DNA from: RHKX01 sp046330415
Lineage (GTDB): Bacteria; Actinomycetota; Thermoleophilia; Solirubrobacterales; 70-9
NCBI GenBank assembly: GCA_046330415.1
Contig: JAXLSW010000010.1
Span: forward strand, 1 to 64,000
Direction of reading: 5' to 3'
DNA: 64,000 nt
Shown here: positions 27,011 through 36,652 of the stretch, one piece after another
How positions within the stretch are numbered: the first letter of the stretch is position 1
How the letters are laid out: the number at the start of each line of letters is the position of its first letter
Notes under the pieces: model-generated
The model's database searches: none
What the model saw: the letters and a program-made list of their open reading frames with translations, nothing else
Told to the model about the DNA's origin: nothing
Position numbers and translations under genes: made by a program

Positions 27011-27787
27011 GTGGCTGCGACCAGCAGACGAGATCGTCGGGCTGCGGTGGCGGTGATGTGGCTCATCATGCTCGGGTTGCCCGGCTGCGGGGGACAGGAG
27101 CAACCCTCCTCGTCGTCTATCGGCGCATCCACAGATCCTCTGCCCGAATCGCAACCCTTTGAATTCTCGGCCGAGTTGGTTGGAGGAGGGGAGCCGGTGG
27201 AGGTACGCGAAGGCGACTGTGTGGAGCTGACGGTCGATTCGCCCTCCAGCTTCGCACTACGCCTCTCGGGCTCTGACTCTGCTTCGAGCTTCCTACGCGT
27301 CTACACGGACTACCCGGCCTCTTGCAAGGCTTCCTTTCTCGACGACCCCCAGGTTGTCGCCTATACGCAGACGCTCGCAGGGCCGGAGTCCGTCGATGAT
27401 GTCTTGGTGTACCTACCTCTGGTCCAACCCGGTTCCTTGAGCGTTCAAGTTGACGGTTCAGGGTCCGCGATGACGCTTGAAATAGTGCCCGTGGCACCGG
27501 TAACGAGTCTGCCTTCGCAGATGACCACGAGTAGGGGGATTCAGGATTGTTGGAACAACGATCCCACCACCTGGGAATCGGATGGCTCGGAGATCGCCGA
27601 GAGTGGCGGGTACAGTGGCGGTTCCTACGACCTAGCGGACAGCGTGTTGACTGGCGGACCGGGGCGATCGACCATATCCCTCGCTGAAACTATGGCTGAA
27701 GGGCAGGGCAAGCTGGTCCTGGGGTTGACCGACAGCCAGGAGACCTATCCGGATAGAGCCTGCTCGTGGGTTGTTGATGCTGAGTGA
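27011..27787 (+). CDS. Probable lipoprotein
   Basis: The frame is open from 26897; GTG 27011 was chosen because it places a basic n-region (SRRDRR) directly before a hydrophobic stretch and a lipobox-like LPGC (Cys about residue 28). The mature part is Ser/Gly-rich and acidic, with several Cys (ASCKASF, IQDCWNN, RACSW) and beta-strand-like segments, no recognised domain. Likely anchored to the outer face of the membrane. It is followed after 70 bp by the PH-like gene and then by two TIR-propeller genes on the same strand, and may be transcribed with them. Confidence 0.6.
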   Translation: MAATSRRDRRAAVAVMWLIMLGLPGCGGQEQPSSSSIGASTDPLPESQPFEFSAELVGGGEPVEVREGDCVELTVDSPSSFALRLSGSDSASSFLRVYTDYPASCKASFLDDPQVVAYTQTLAGPESVDDVLVYLPLVQPGSLSVQVDGSGSAMTLEIVPVAPVTSLPSQMTTSRGIQDCWNNDPTTWESDGSEIAESGGYSGGSYDLADSVLTGGPGRSTISLAETMAEGQGKLVLGLTDSQETYPDRACSWVVDAE

Positions 27788-27857
27788 CGTTCCGAACCCG
27801 GCTTGCAGGTTCCTCTAGTACCTAACCGTCTTCCACGCGATCCCAAAGGAGAACTAG

Positions 27858-28334
27858 GTGGAACCAGAGAGGATATTTCTTCAGGCTCTGGAGGCGTCGG
27901 CGGTTAGCGTCGGCTCCGAGAACTTCATGAAGCAGACCGAGAACATGATCGGCCTGTGTGGCGCCGAGATCGTTGGGCAGATCAATCCCGATGACAAGCC
28001 TAGGATCGGCCTTCCGATCGAACTCATCGAGGATGGCTCCAGCAAGACCCGCCTCGGAGCGATTTGCGTTCTCGAGGATCGCGCAATCCTAGGCTGGGCC
28101 GTCGGCACCTTCAGGATCAAGAACTTCACCGAAGTCATCCCGCTCGAACAGGTCCAGAGCAGCGAGGTGACCGTGACGCCAGGGAAGGGACTGAAGGGGC
28201 GCGAGGTTCGTGTGATGTTCGAAGCCGCTGACCGTCGATGGACTCTGAAGGTCGCCAATCTTGGGGAAGATGTGAAGATCGAGCAGGTGGCGGGGCGTCT
28301 GTCCGAGGCTCTCACTGGGACGGGCAACAGCTAG
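27858..28334 (+). CDS. Uncharacterised PH-like cytoplasmic protein
   Basis: 158 aa from GTG with a near-perfect ribosome binding site (AAAGGAGAA, 27845-27853). The middle region (AICVLEDRAILGWAVGTFRIKNFTEVIPLEQVQSSEV split over strands) reads like a bacterial Pleckstrin-homology-like beta-sandwich with a C-terminal helix (VAGRLSEALTG). Such domains bind membranes or partners. It lies about 110 bp upstream of the first TIR-propeller gene, same strand. Function unknown. Confidence 0.65.
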   Translation: MEPERIFLQALEASAVSVGSENFMKQTENMIGLCGAEIVGQINPDDKPRIGLPIELIEDGSSKTRLGAICVLEDRAILGWAVGTFRIKNFTEVIPLEQVQSSEVTVTPGKGLKGREVRVMFEAADRRWTLKVANLGEDVKIEQVAGRLSEALTGTGNS

Positions 28335-28451
28335 AACCAGCTCGGACTGCTCCGCGGTCCGCTTGGCCGACTCCCCCCGGATACATAGGGGAGACGTTGT
28401 CTGAGCGCTCGGCTAAGCCAGGGGCGTGGTTGTGGCGTACAGGTGTATAGG

Positions 28452-30887
28452 GTGAGCGCCTTGTCTGGGGGTTACGACTTCTTCATCTCTTACGCGCACG
28501 AGGACGTCGTCCAAGTGCGGGAGCTCGACCGTTCGCTGAGAGAGCTTCTGCGGAAGCCGTTGCGTCGGGGCCGGTTCCAGGTGTTCCGAGACGAGCGCAG
28601 GCTCGGGGCGGGACACGATCTGGGAGAGCGGCTGGAGGCTTCCCTCGCGTCGGCGAAGCACCTGGTTGTGGTTCTGACGCCAGCCAGCTGCGGATCCAAG
28701 TGGGTGAACGAGGAGATCGACTATTGGTGCAATCGGCTGGGGCGCACTAGTGATCTTCTGATCGTCCGGGCTGATCCGACTTTGGATCTGACTTGGAACG
28801 CCGGCGCATCGCGCTTTGTGGCCGCCGAGCAACTGCCGCCTGCCCTCGTTGCGGCGACGACAGTCGAGCCTCTGCACGTTGACCTCGGCGAGGGTGAGGC
28901 TGCTGCTGCGAATGCGGCGGTCCTGCTCGCGTCTGCCGTCCTGGGCAAGGCGCCCGAGGAGATCGCCGGCGAGGACTTCAGGCTGCAGAGGCGCCGCCAA
29001 CGCCTGACACGGGCAACCGCAGCAGTCCTCGCGGTGCTTGCACTCGCAGCGGGCGTCGCAACGGTGTTTGCATTTCACTCGGCCGGCGTGGCAAAGGAGC
29101 GAGAACGGGCGGCAACGGCGGAGGCGGTCTCCAGCCAGGCGGCAGCCGAGGAGTCCAGCCGTCCCGACAAGGCCCTGGCGCTCGCGGTGGCCGGTCGGCG
29201 TCTCGACCCGGACGGCGGCGGCAACGAGGTGCTCGCGCGGCTGGTCGAAGCATCCGACCCCCGAGACCATCTAATTCGCGGGCCGTCCGAGATGTTGGGG
29301 CCAATCGCGGTGTCGCCGGATGGGCAGCGAATCGCGCTCGGGAACGCAGACGGCGGGGTATGGCTGCTATCCGTTGCTGAGGATGAGCCCTCCGATTCGC
29401 CTGAGCTCCAGCTGAGTTCGGGCGTTGTGGGCGCTGCATTCGCCGACGACACCCACATCCTGGTTGCCCTGTCCGAAGGACGTGTGGTCGAATTGGAGAT
29501 CGACGGCGAGTCGTTGGATGAGGGCGTTGACGTCGAGGTGCCCGAGCCGACGGCGTGGGCATTCAATGAGCGATCCGGCTACGCGGCTGTCAGCGGGATC
29601 GACGCTGTGACCTTGATTCACTGGCAACCGGGGTACCTCAAGGTGGTCGGCACAACAAGCAGCAGTCCTCTCCTGGGGGCTTTGGCATTCGACAAGGCGG
29701 GATCCAAGCTCCTCGTCGGAGCCCGAGACGCGACAGCGCTCCTCACCGTGCCCGAGCTTCGGCCGCAACCGGTGCCCGGTGACTTCGGGATGGTCACGAA
29801 TGCCCGCGCTGCAGCAATCTCGTCGGACAGCACGCTTCTGCTGGGTGGCGACCCGATCGCGACAGCCGACAGGCGCGGAGTGGTGGAGTTCGTGGATCCG
29901 ACGTCGGCGGGAAGCGTCGGGCTCGCGACCGTCGAGCTTCCGATCGACGTTCTGACGGCTTGTGGCGATTCAACGTACTACGGCGATGCAGCCGGCAACT
30001 TCGGACTCATGGGCAGCGAGAATTTCCTAACCGCAGGCGCGGCCGACAAGAACCCCAATCCACTCCCGCTGGCGCAGATCGGTCCGAACATTGCTGGCAT
30101 AGGCTGCGCTGAGCGAGGACCTGTCGCCGTGAGTGCAGGCGGCGGTCTCATCCTCGTGAGGAGTGACCCCGACGGTCTCGACGCCAGCGCGGGAAGTGTC
30201 CGGCCGTATAGCGAAGCCTCGGACGAGCTTGGCTCGGGCGTCACGGCTGGACTCTCGATCGTCGATGGTGGCACCGCCTTCAAGACGGCAGACGGCACCG
30301 TCATCCCGTTTGAAGGAGACGACGCCGAACGCGCAGCTCAGATTCTGAATGGACGCAATGGCGGCCCGAGCAGCTGCCTCTCACTGGGCCAGGACGAGAT
30401 CATCGATTTCGACCTCGAGGCTGATTCCGGAGAGAGAGCGATCGGATCCTGCGGTTCGCTTGAGCTCAGCGTCACGGGCGGTGTCGGCGAGGACCTCATC
30501 GTCACCCGGGATGGTGAGGCGCTAGTCACGATTCCGGCCGAGGAACGACTAGGTACCTACTCGGTTGCCGTCTCTGACGATGGTCGTTTGCTCTTCGTCG
30601 GTGGGTACACCGATGGGCGTGTCTATGACCTCTCCAAGGACTCGGCGCGTCAGTTCTTGACGATCCACACGACGGATGTCTTCAGCAGCGCGGCATTCGC
30701 CATGGATGACGACGTCCTGCTGACGTCGGAGACAAACCCTCAAGGGGGCTACAACATCCTCGGGATACACCCAATCGATGGCGCCCCGCTTGACGAAGCA
30801 GCGTGTTCGATGGGGAACCTCTCGCTTGCCTCGACGGTCGCGTCCGATCTGATCTCGTCGGACGAGCTTGGCGATCTCAGCTGCTGA
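28452..30887 (+). CDS. TIR domain - transmembrane - beta-propeller protein (first of tandem pair)
   Basis: About 811 aa; GTG 28452 or 28443. Residues ~5-150 are a TIR domain: YDFFISYAHED, FRDERRLGAGHDL, HLVVVLTPASCGSKWVNEEID, where the Glu in WVNEE is at the catalytic position of NADase TIRs. One transmembrane helix follows (ATAAVLAVLALAAGVATVFAF, about 190-211), then a long region of WD40-like repeats ending near the stop. The TIR would be cytoplasmic; which side the propeller faces depends on topology, and one helix puts it outside. It lacks classic GH-WD pairs, so the propeller is degenerate. Four bases separate it from a second gene of the same architecture. Confidence 0.85.
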   Translation: MSALSGGYDFFISYAHEDVVQVRELDRSLRELLRKPLRRGRFQVFRDERRLGAGHDLGERLEASLASAKHLVVVLTPASCGSKWVNEEIDYWCNRLGRTSDLLIVRADPTLDLTWNAGASRFVAAEQLPPALVAATTVEPLHVDLGEGEAAAANAAVLLASAVLGKAPEEIAGEDFRLQRRRQRLTRATAAVLAVLALAAGVATVFAFHSAGVAKERERAATAEAVSSQAAAEESSRPDKALALAVAGRRLDPDGGGNEVLARLVEASDPRDHLIRGPSEMLGPIAVSPDGQRIALGNADGGVWLLSVAEDEPSDSPELQLSSGVVGAAFADDTHILVALSEGRVVELEIDGESLDEGVDVEVPEPTAWAFNERSGYAAVSGIDAVTLIHWQPGYLKVVGTTSSSPLLGALAFDKAGSKLLVGARDATALLTVPELRPQPVPGDFGMVTNARAAAISSDSTLLLGGDPIATADRRGVVEFVDPTSAGSVGLATVELPIDVLTACGDSTYYGDAAGNFGLMGSENFLTAGAADKNPNPLPLAQIGPNIAGIGCAERGPVAVSAGGGLILVRSDPDGLDASAGSVRPYSEASDELGSGVTAGLSIVDGGTAFKTADGTVIPFEGDDAERAAQILNGRNGGPSSCLSLGQDEIIDFDLEADSGERAIGSCGSLELSVTGGVGEDLIVTRDGEALVTIPAEERLGTYSVAVSDDGRLLFVGGYTDGRVYDLSKDSARQFLTIHTTDVFSSAAFAMDDDVLLTSETNPQGGYNILGIHPIDGAPLDEAACSMGNLSLASTVASDLISSDELGDLSC

Positions 30888-30891
30888 TTCC

Positions 30892-33837
30892 ATGAGCGTC
30901 TTTCTGTCCTACTCGCGAGAGGACTCTGAGATCGCCCGGAGGGTCTATCGCGGCCTGGCTGAAGCGGGAATCGAAACCTGGGTCGACTGGCGAGACATTC
31001 CCGCCACAGCCGACTGGTTCGAAGAGATCCAGGAGGGGATTCGGGAGAGCGAAGTCTTCGTCTTCCTCATGAGCCCGGCATCGCTCGACTCGCAGGTCTG
31101 TGCACGTGAGTTGGGAACAGCCAGCGAGATGGAGAAGCGGCTGATCCCGGTGGTGATCGATGACGTCAGCGGCCTCGCAATACCTGAGGCCCTGGCTCGG
31201 AGGCAATGGATCAAGCTCGACTCCAACGGACAATCGGAGTTCGACCTCGCGGCACTGCTCACGGCGATCGAGACGGACCCTGATCGCCTCAAGGAGCACA
31301 CGCACTGGCTGGGTCTCGCCCATCGCTGGGCGAGCTCCGGTAGAGATCGGAGTGCGCTCTTGCGCGGCGCCGAGCTGAGAAGCGCGCGGTCCTGGCTCCG
31401 AGCAGAGCAGGCTCGAGCTGACGATCCTCGTCCCGCACAGCTTCATCTCGAGTACATCGGGGCGAGCGAGGAAGGGGCGGGACGCCGTCAGCGGGCCGTT
31501 GCAATCACGGCGGTTGGTGTCGCTCTTGTCGGCGTCGCCTTGGCCGTCTTCGCAATGACTCAGCGCAACGAGGCGCTCTCGCAGGAAAAGACGGCGCGCT
31601 CCCAGGCACTCGCCGCGACTTCTTTGCTGAGGAGAGACGTGGACCCCGTCGAAGCGCTCCAGCTCGCAAAGAGCGCCGTTGATACAGAGCCCACGACCGA
31701 GGCGGCGGACGCGCTCCGAGAGAGCCTCATCGAAACGCGGGCGGAGGGAGTGATTCCCGGTGACAACCCCGTGCAGTCTCTGGCAGAAGACGCGGACGGC
31801 CAGCGCCTCTACATCGGTTACCAGGGCGGCTCCGTCTCGACCTGGGAGGAGGGGGCGGGGTCCAGCGTTTCGACGGCTGACGTGCTCCCGACTGGTGTTT
31901 CCGACCTCGAGGTGAACTCGGCGAGCGGCGACTTGGTCGCAGCCAACGAGTTCACCGGCGGCGGGACGGCCGAGTTGCTCTCACCTGAGGGCGAATCCTT
32001 GGAAAGCGGCTTCACGGCTCCGAGCACGGACGGAATCCGAGACGTCGAGTTCAGCCCTGACGGAGAGCTGCTGGCACAGGCCCCGGACGCCGGGGCTATC
32101 CGCGTCTGGAGGATCGACCACCCGGATGACTTTGCGGAGATCGACCGAAGCACCGGCAACCTGGTCGCGTTCGGCCCGAGCTCTGACCTGCTGCTCGCAG
32201 CGGGTCAGACGGATGGAGCGGCGCTCTTCGATTCCTCGAACGGCAAGCTCGTTCGCACGCTCACCACGCTCAGCGCCGACGAGCACGCGATCTCGATCGA
32301 TTACAACTTCAACGGAACGCGGGTCGCCGTCGCGAGAGGACCGTTCGAGTCAGGACCCTCGACGATTGATCTCGTCGACCCGAGGAACGGCGAGCTTATC
32401 GCGTCTCTGCCGGATCCAGCCCTGGTAACGATCGCGCGCTTCTCGGAGGATGGCGATCGGCTTGCCACCGGGGACTCAGGGGGCGTGGTTCGGGTCTGGG
32501 ACGCCGGAACCGGCGATCTCGTAGCCACCATGTCCGGCCACACCGGTGCGATCAACGACCTTGCCTTCAGCGAGGAAGGCGGCCTTCTTGCCACTGGAAG
32601 CGCTGACGGGACTGCACGCCTTTGGGAGGCGAACACAGGGCGTGCGGTTTCAACTCTCACAGGACACTTCGGTGGCGTTACGAAGGTCATGTTCTTGAAG
32701 CGCGGGAAGCGCCTGGCCACGGGCGGGCTGGATGGAAGCGTCAGGCTGTGGAGTGCCGATGAGTTCGGTCCGGCTTTCGAAGAGCTACGTACTCAAAGGC
32801 TCCCGCGTGAAGCGAGCATCAGCGCTGCTGCGGACTCCGGTGAGTATGTGTTCGCCCGTCTCTCCAACGGGTCGGTCCTGTTGGATGGGCGCTACTACGC
32901 GATCGGCTTCGACGGGTTCGCCTACGCCCCGAACGAGCTCCCCATCGACGTCACCGGTGAGCACAAGCCGCTCTTCGCAACGCAGCAACCGGAGGGCGAC
33001 TCAGACACCGTGACGCTGAGGGCGTACCAGGCTCCCGGTGACCCGACAAACCCGGAGAACTCCGTGCCGTTCCGAACGATCACGGTGCCGAACCAACGGT
33101 CTGTGACCTTCGGAGCCGTATCTCCGGACGACACGCTGCTTGCACTGCCTGCGCTCCATAGCGGGATTCGCCTCGTCTCGCTGGAGACCGACTCGCCGAC
33201 TCCGACCACTCTCTCGAGCGAGCCTTCCGCCGACCCAGACCCTGCTCGCGGGAAGGCGAACGTAGAGGCGATCGACTTCTCTGGGGACGGCTCCCGGGTA
33301 GCCGCAGCTCTGTCGGATGGCCGCACCTCCGTTTGGGATGTCGACTCGGGGAGCCTGGTTGAAACGTTGGAAGCCCTAGAGCCGCCCGACTCGAGCGAGG
33401 GCGGTGGGGCATTCGTCGAACTCAACTCCGATGGTTCCAACGCCTTGGTGTCTGCAAGCTGGGATCCCATCGGGAAGGTGGTCCGTGTTGGCGATGGCGT
33501 TGTCCTCGGCGAGCTCAGGACTCCCGGCGACTACGTGAAGGACGCCAGCTTCGCACCGGAAGACGCGCTCCTAGCCACAACGCATGCGGACGGTGGAATT
33601 CGAATCTGGCGGCCGGATGGCTCGCTGGAGTACCTCACCGTTCGCCCAACAGGCGGGTCCGCGAATCAGATCGCCTTTTCTGGATCCCGACTGGCCTCCT
33701 TCTTAGAGGAGGATCTCGGGGAAGCCAGAGGGCGGGCGAGGTTCGAGTGCCTCGTTTGCGGCTCCGTTCAGGAGCTATCTGACCGCGCCGCAACTCTTCT
33801 GGACGGCCTTCCAGGGGAGACCTCTACGTCACCGTAG
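30892..33837 (+). CDS. TIR domain - transmembrane - WD40 protein (second of tandem pair)
   Basis: 981 aa from ATG 30892, chosen because MSVFLSYSRED is the standard TIR start and it falls 4 bp after the previous stop. The TIR (residues 1-~135) has WVDWRDIPATADW, VFVFLMSPASLDSQVCAREL with the expected catalytic Glu. A transmembrane helix lies at about 202-223 (AVAITAVGVALVGVALAVFAM). After an ALAATSLL helix typical of signalling ATPase/propeller proteins comes a WD40 propeller with clear repeats, for example VRVWDAGTGDLVATMSGHTG and ARLWEANTGRAVSTLTGH near 530-600. A Cys pair (FECLVCGS) is near the end. Its 3' end overlaps the convergent VWA gene by 14 bp. Confidence 0.88.
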   Translation: MSVFLSYSREDSEIARRVYRGLAEAGIETWVDWRDIPATADWFEEIQEGIRESEVFVFLMSPASLDSQVCARELGTASEMEKRLIPVVIDDVSGLAIPEALARRQWIKLDSNGQSEFDLAALLTAIETDPDRLKEHTHWLGLAHRWASSGRDRSALLRGAELRSARSWLRAEQARADDPRPAQLHLEYIGASEEGAGRRQRAVAITAVGVALVGVALAVFAMTQRNEALSQEKTARSQALAATSLLRRDVDPVEALQLAKSAVDTEPTTEAADALRESLIETRAEGVIPGDNPVQSLAEDADGQRLYIGYQGGSVSTWEEGAGSSVSTADVLPTGVSDLEVNSASGDLVAANEFTGGGTAELLSPEGESLESGFTAPSTDGIRDVEFSPDGELLAQAPDAGAIRVWRIDHPDDFAEIDRSTGNLVAFGPSSDLLLAAGQTDGAALFDSSNGKLVRTLTTLSADEHAISIDYNFNGTRVAVARGPFESGPSTIDLVDPRNGELIASLPDPALVTIARFSEDGDRLATGDSGGVVRVWDAGTGDLVATMSGHTGAINDLAFSEEGGLLATGSADGTARLWEANTGRAVSTLTGHFGGVTKVMFLKRGKRLATGGLDGSVRLWSADEFGPAFEELRTQRLPREASISAAADSGEYVFARLSNGSVLLDGRYYAIGFDGFAYAPNELPIDVTGEHKPLFATQQPEGDSDTVTLRAYQAPGDPTNPENSVPFRTITVPNQRSVTFGAVSPDDTLLALPALHSGIRLVSLETDSPTPTTLSSEPSADPDPARGKANVEAIDFSGDGSRVAAALSDGRTSVWDVDSGSLVETLEALEPPDSSEGGGAFVELNSDGSNALVSASWDPIGKVVRVGDGVVLGELRTPGDYVKDASFAPEDALLATTHADGGIRIWRPDGSLEYLTVRPTGGSANQIAFSGSRLASFLEEDLGEARGRARFECLVCGSVQELSDRAATLLDGLPGETSTSP

Positions 33838-36586
33838 CCGGCGGAGTCCCGTTCTCGTTTCTCCCCGCTCTGCGCTTGCGCCGGCGGCGCCAGATCAGGA
33901 ACGCAACAAGCAGAAGTAGGAGGAGTGCCCCGCCTCCCCCGACGTACAGGCGAAGCTTGCTCGCCTTGCCCACCTTGATCTCGGCGGACAGGCGTCGGTA
34001 CTCGACAGCCTCTGTATCTGCGGCGTCGAGGTTATCCGGCGTTGCCGCCATGAGGGCTAGGCCTTCCTCGGTCGGTCCGACCATCTCGATCTGCGACCTC
34101 TGGGGCTCGTCGGCAGCGGCAAAGCCAAAGCTGACCTCGCCGTTCTCATCGGCGATCTGGGAGGCGGGTTGGTCCCAGCCGTTCCCTTCGATCCGGAGCG
34201 TCACCGGAGCGCCGGCGCCGAAGCCGGAGCCGCTCACCTCGACGTCTGCTCCCGGATCCACCGGGTCCGGGTTCACGTCGAGGCCGCCCTGCGTTGCGCG
34301 AACGGCTGGAGGTCCGACCGAGATGTCGCCGACAGCCGAGGCCGCCGCGGTGTCGGAGGAATCCGAGTCGACCGCGAGGACGACCTGCGCTCGATCTCCC
34401 TCCGCCAGACCCGCCGGCAGCTCGAGGTCGACGCTCACCCACTCGCTATCACCGGCTGCGAGGTCAACGTCGTCGGGAAGCTCCAAGGCCGGCTCGTTTC
34501 CCGCCTCGTCGCTGTAGGTGGCCGCCAGCGAGTAGGTGTCGCTGTCGGTCCCCGTGTTCTCGACTATGAAGGGGAGGCTCAGCTCGCCGGCGCTCCCATC
34601 GGACTGGACCGACCCGGGTCCCACGAGCTTCACCTCGAATGTCTTTGGAACAGCGGCGTAGGCCTGGTCGGTGAGTCCCTCATCCCCGTCTGAGATGGGC
34701 TCACCCTGGGACTCGAGTCCACCGCGAACCCCGCCGCGGAAGACGATTCCGGCCCAGTCGTTGCGACTTGTCAGGAGCGTCGGGGGTTCGTTGGAAGTCC
34801 CGTACCTGTGGACCGGGTCTCGAAGGACGTCAGTGCTATCGCCGTCGCAGTTCCAATCGACCGGTACCCCTAAGTCGGTCAGTTCTGGGACGTCGGTCAT
34901 CGGATCCTTCGGCAGTGGCCCGCAGTGATAGCGGGCCTGGATCCCCTCGGGAAGCGGGACCTCCGACGGCGGATCCATCTGCCGCGGGTCGATCGGCTCA
35001 AAGGCATCCGAGATGCCGGCGCCCTCGTCCAGCTTCCTTTCGTCGAGGTCGGGCAGATCCCACGCTGAGTAGTCGATCACCACCTTGTCGCCGATCTGGA
35101 TCCCGCCGGGGAACGTGTTGTCGTAGTTCATGACCGACAGGTAGTTCGGCTTGCCGTTGACGTCGTCGTCCCCGCCGTGCCGAAGGCCGAGGGTGTGGCC
35201 GAGCTCGTGGAAGAGGGTCGCCGACTCCTTCTGGCTGTCGTCCATCCGGCGGCCCGCGATCATCACCGTGTCACCTGGCACGGCGCTTGCCAGCCCGAGG
35301 TAGCCGTTCTCCGGAGTCTCGATGTCATGGACATAGGCGACAAACGTGAAGAGGGCGCGGCGGTCCTGAGGGAACCTCTTGGCGAGCTGGCGGAAGACGC
35401 GATCCTCGTCCTCGACCGACGGCTCGGATCCCTTGATGGCCACATCCTCGTGGCCGAGCGGTGCGGGTTCTCGAAGGTCGGGCGGGATCCCGCTGTCGGG
35501 CGTGAACGCTCCGGCGTCGAAGTGGGCGGAGATGCCGTCCTCACCGTCCGGGTTCTGGACTGGAGCGTTGGCGTACGCATTCACGATCCGCTCAAGCGCC
35601 GCGGTGCTCGGTGGATGCGGACCGTCCGCACCGCCCGGGCAGAAGAAGAGGATGCAGGGGCGCGCGCCGTCCGGCTGCATCCACCCGACCTGGATGAAGA
35701 GGTCCTTGTGCATCGGATCGGCGCCCATTGCCGGTAGGTCGACGTCGATCTCGCCGTCACCGTCGGCGTCGTAGCCGTCCTCCTCCCAGCGGTCGAAGAG
35801 GCCGTCGCGGTCGGTGTCCTCGGCGCAGGCCGAGACGGCGAGGTTCACGCCATCGGCGAGGTTCGAGCCATTCTCGGCAGTCTCGAAGTAGGTCCCTCCG
35901 CTCGCCTCGGCCGTGGTTTCCAGAGCGTCGGCCGCTCGCTGGCCCTGGTCGTTCCCGTTCGGGACGAAGAGGGACGAGATCCTGATGTCGGACTCGGCCG
36001 CCGCAGCTCCCTCCGAGAAGGCGTGGTCGAAGTCCGACTGGGAGAAGGAGTCGTCAACGCCGGCCGGGAGCGCGTCGGTGACGAGGACGATCAGCTTCTC
36101 GGCCTGCGGGCGGAACGGCTCCGAGAAGTCGCCGTTCTGGATCCGAAGGTCCTTCTCGCTGCGGCCGTCGATGACCGTCTCCAACGCCTCGTCCCACGGC
36201 TCGGGCAGGTCACCTCCGTCTTGGGAGAGCGGTCTGATCTCTTTCCGGACCTCGTCCCCGTTCTGGTCGGAGAACGGGACGTGGACGGTGACCTCGATCC
36301 CAAAGTCGATCAGAGCGATCCGGTAGTCGCCACCCGACGCGCGCTCGATCTCATCGATCAGGGAGCCGATCCCGCGCTTGACGTTGGCGATCGCGGGATC
36401 CATGGACCCGGACGTGTCGAGGACGATCGCGACATCAAGCGGCGCACATGTTCCATCCTCGGTCGTGGGCGGCGCGACCTGCGCGACGGCCGTCGATCCG
36501 CCTCCCTGCGCGACGACGACTGCTGCAACGACACAGGCGATCCAAGTGATTCCCCCGACGAGACGGCTCATCCCCGCCGCGAACAT
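33824..36586 (-). CDS. Surface-anchored VWA - metzincin-like metalloprotease protein
   Basis: 920 aa. N-terminal membrane/signal segment (ITWIACVVAAVVVA). A von Willebrand A domain follows (about 48-250) with the MIDAS motif DTSGSMD and VTDALP. Then a calcium-binding DxDxDG stretch (DTDRDGLFDRWEEDGYDADGDGEID spans about 256-281). Near residue 460 is HELGHTLGLRHG, the full zinc motif HExxHxxGxxH of metzincins, with a Met-turn candidate LSVMNYDN. Beta-sandwich repeats come next, then a transmembrane helix (LLLLLLVAFLIW, ~880-895) and an RRRRKRR stop-transfer tail. An extracellular adhesive protease anchored in the membrane is the likely picture. It is convergent with the TIR-propeller pair. Confidence 0.85.
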   Translation of the reverse strand: MFAAGMSRLVGGITWIACVVAAVVVAQGGGSTAVAQVAPPTTEDGTCAPLDVAIVLDTSGSMDPAIANVKRGIGSLIDEIERASGGDYRIALIDFGIEVTVHVPFSDQNGDEVRKEIRPLSQDGGDLPEPWDEALETVIDGRSEKDLRIQNGDFSEPFRPQAEKLIVLVTDALPAGVDDSFSQSDFDHAFSEGAAAAESDIRISSLFVPNGNDQGQRAADALETTAEASGGTYFETAENGSNLADGVNLAVSACAEDTDRDGLFDRWEEDGYDADGDGEIDVDLPAMGADPMHKDLFIQVGWMQPDGARPCILFFCPGGADGPHPPSTAALERIVNAYANAPVQNPDGEDGISAHFDAGAFTPDSGIPPDLREPAPLGHEDVAIKGSEPSVEDEDRVFRQLAKRFPQDRRALFTFVAYVHDIETPENGYLGLASAVPGDTVMIAGRRMDDSQKESATLFHELGHTLGLRHGGDDDVNGKPNYLSVMNYDNTFPGGIQIGDKVVIDYSAWDLPDLDERKLDEGAGISDAFEPIDPRQMDPPSEVPLPEGIQARYHCGPLPKDPMTDVPELTDLGVPVDWNCDGDSTDVLRDPVHRYGTSNEPPTLLTSRNDWAGIVFRGGVRGGLESQGEPISDGDEGLTDQAYAAVPKTFEVKLVGPGSVQSDGSAGELSLPFIVENTGTDSDTYSLAATYSDEAGNEPALELPDDVDLAAGDSEWVSVDLELPAGLAEGDRAQVVLAVDSDSSDTAAASAVGDISVGPPAVRATQGGLDVNPDPVDPGADVEVSGSGFGAGAPVTLRIEGNGWDQPASQIADENGEVSFGFAAADEPQRSQIEMVGPTEEGLALMAATPDNLDAADTEAVEYRRLSAEIKVGKASKLRLYVGGGGALLLLLLVAFLIWRRRRKRRAGRNENGTPPATVT

Positions 36587-36652
36587 ATCAGCGGTTGATG
36601 TCTGTGGTCCCTCAAGTGTTCAAGTAGCCCGGATCGCCTACGGTTTCTTCTC

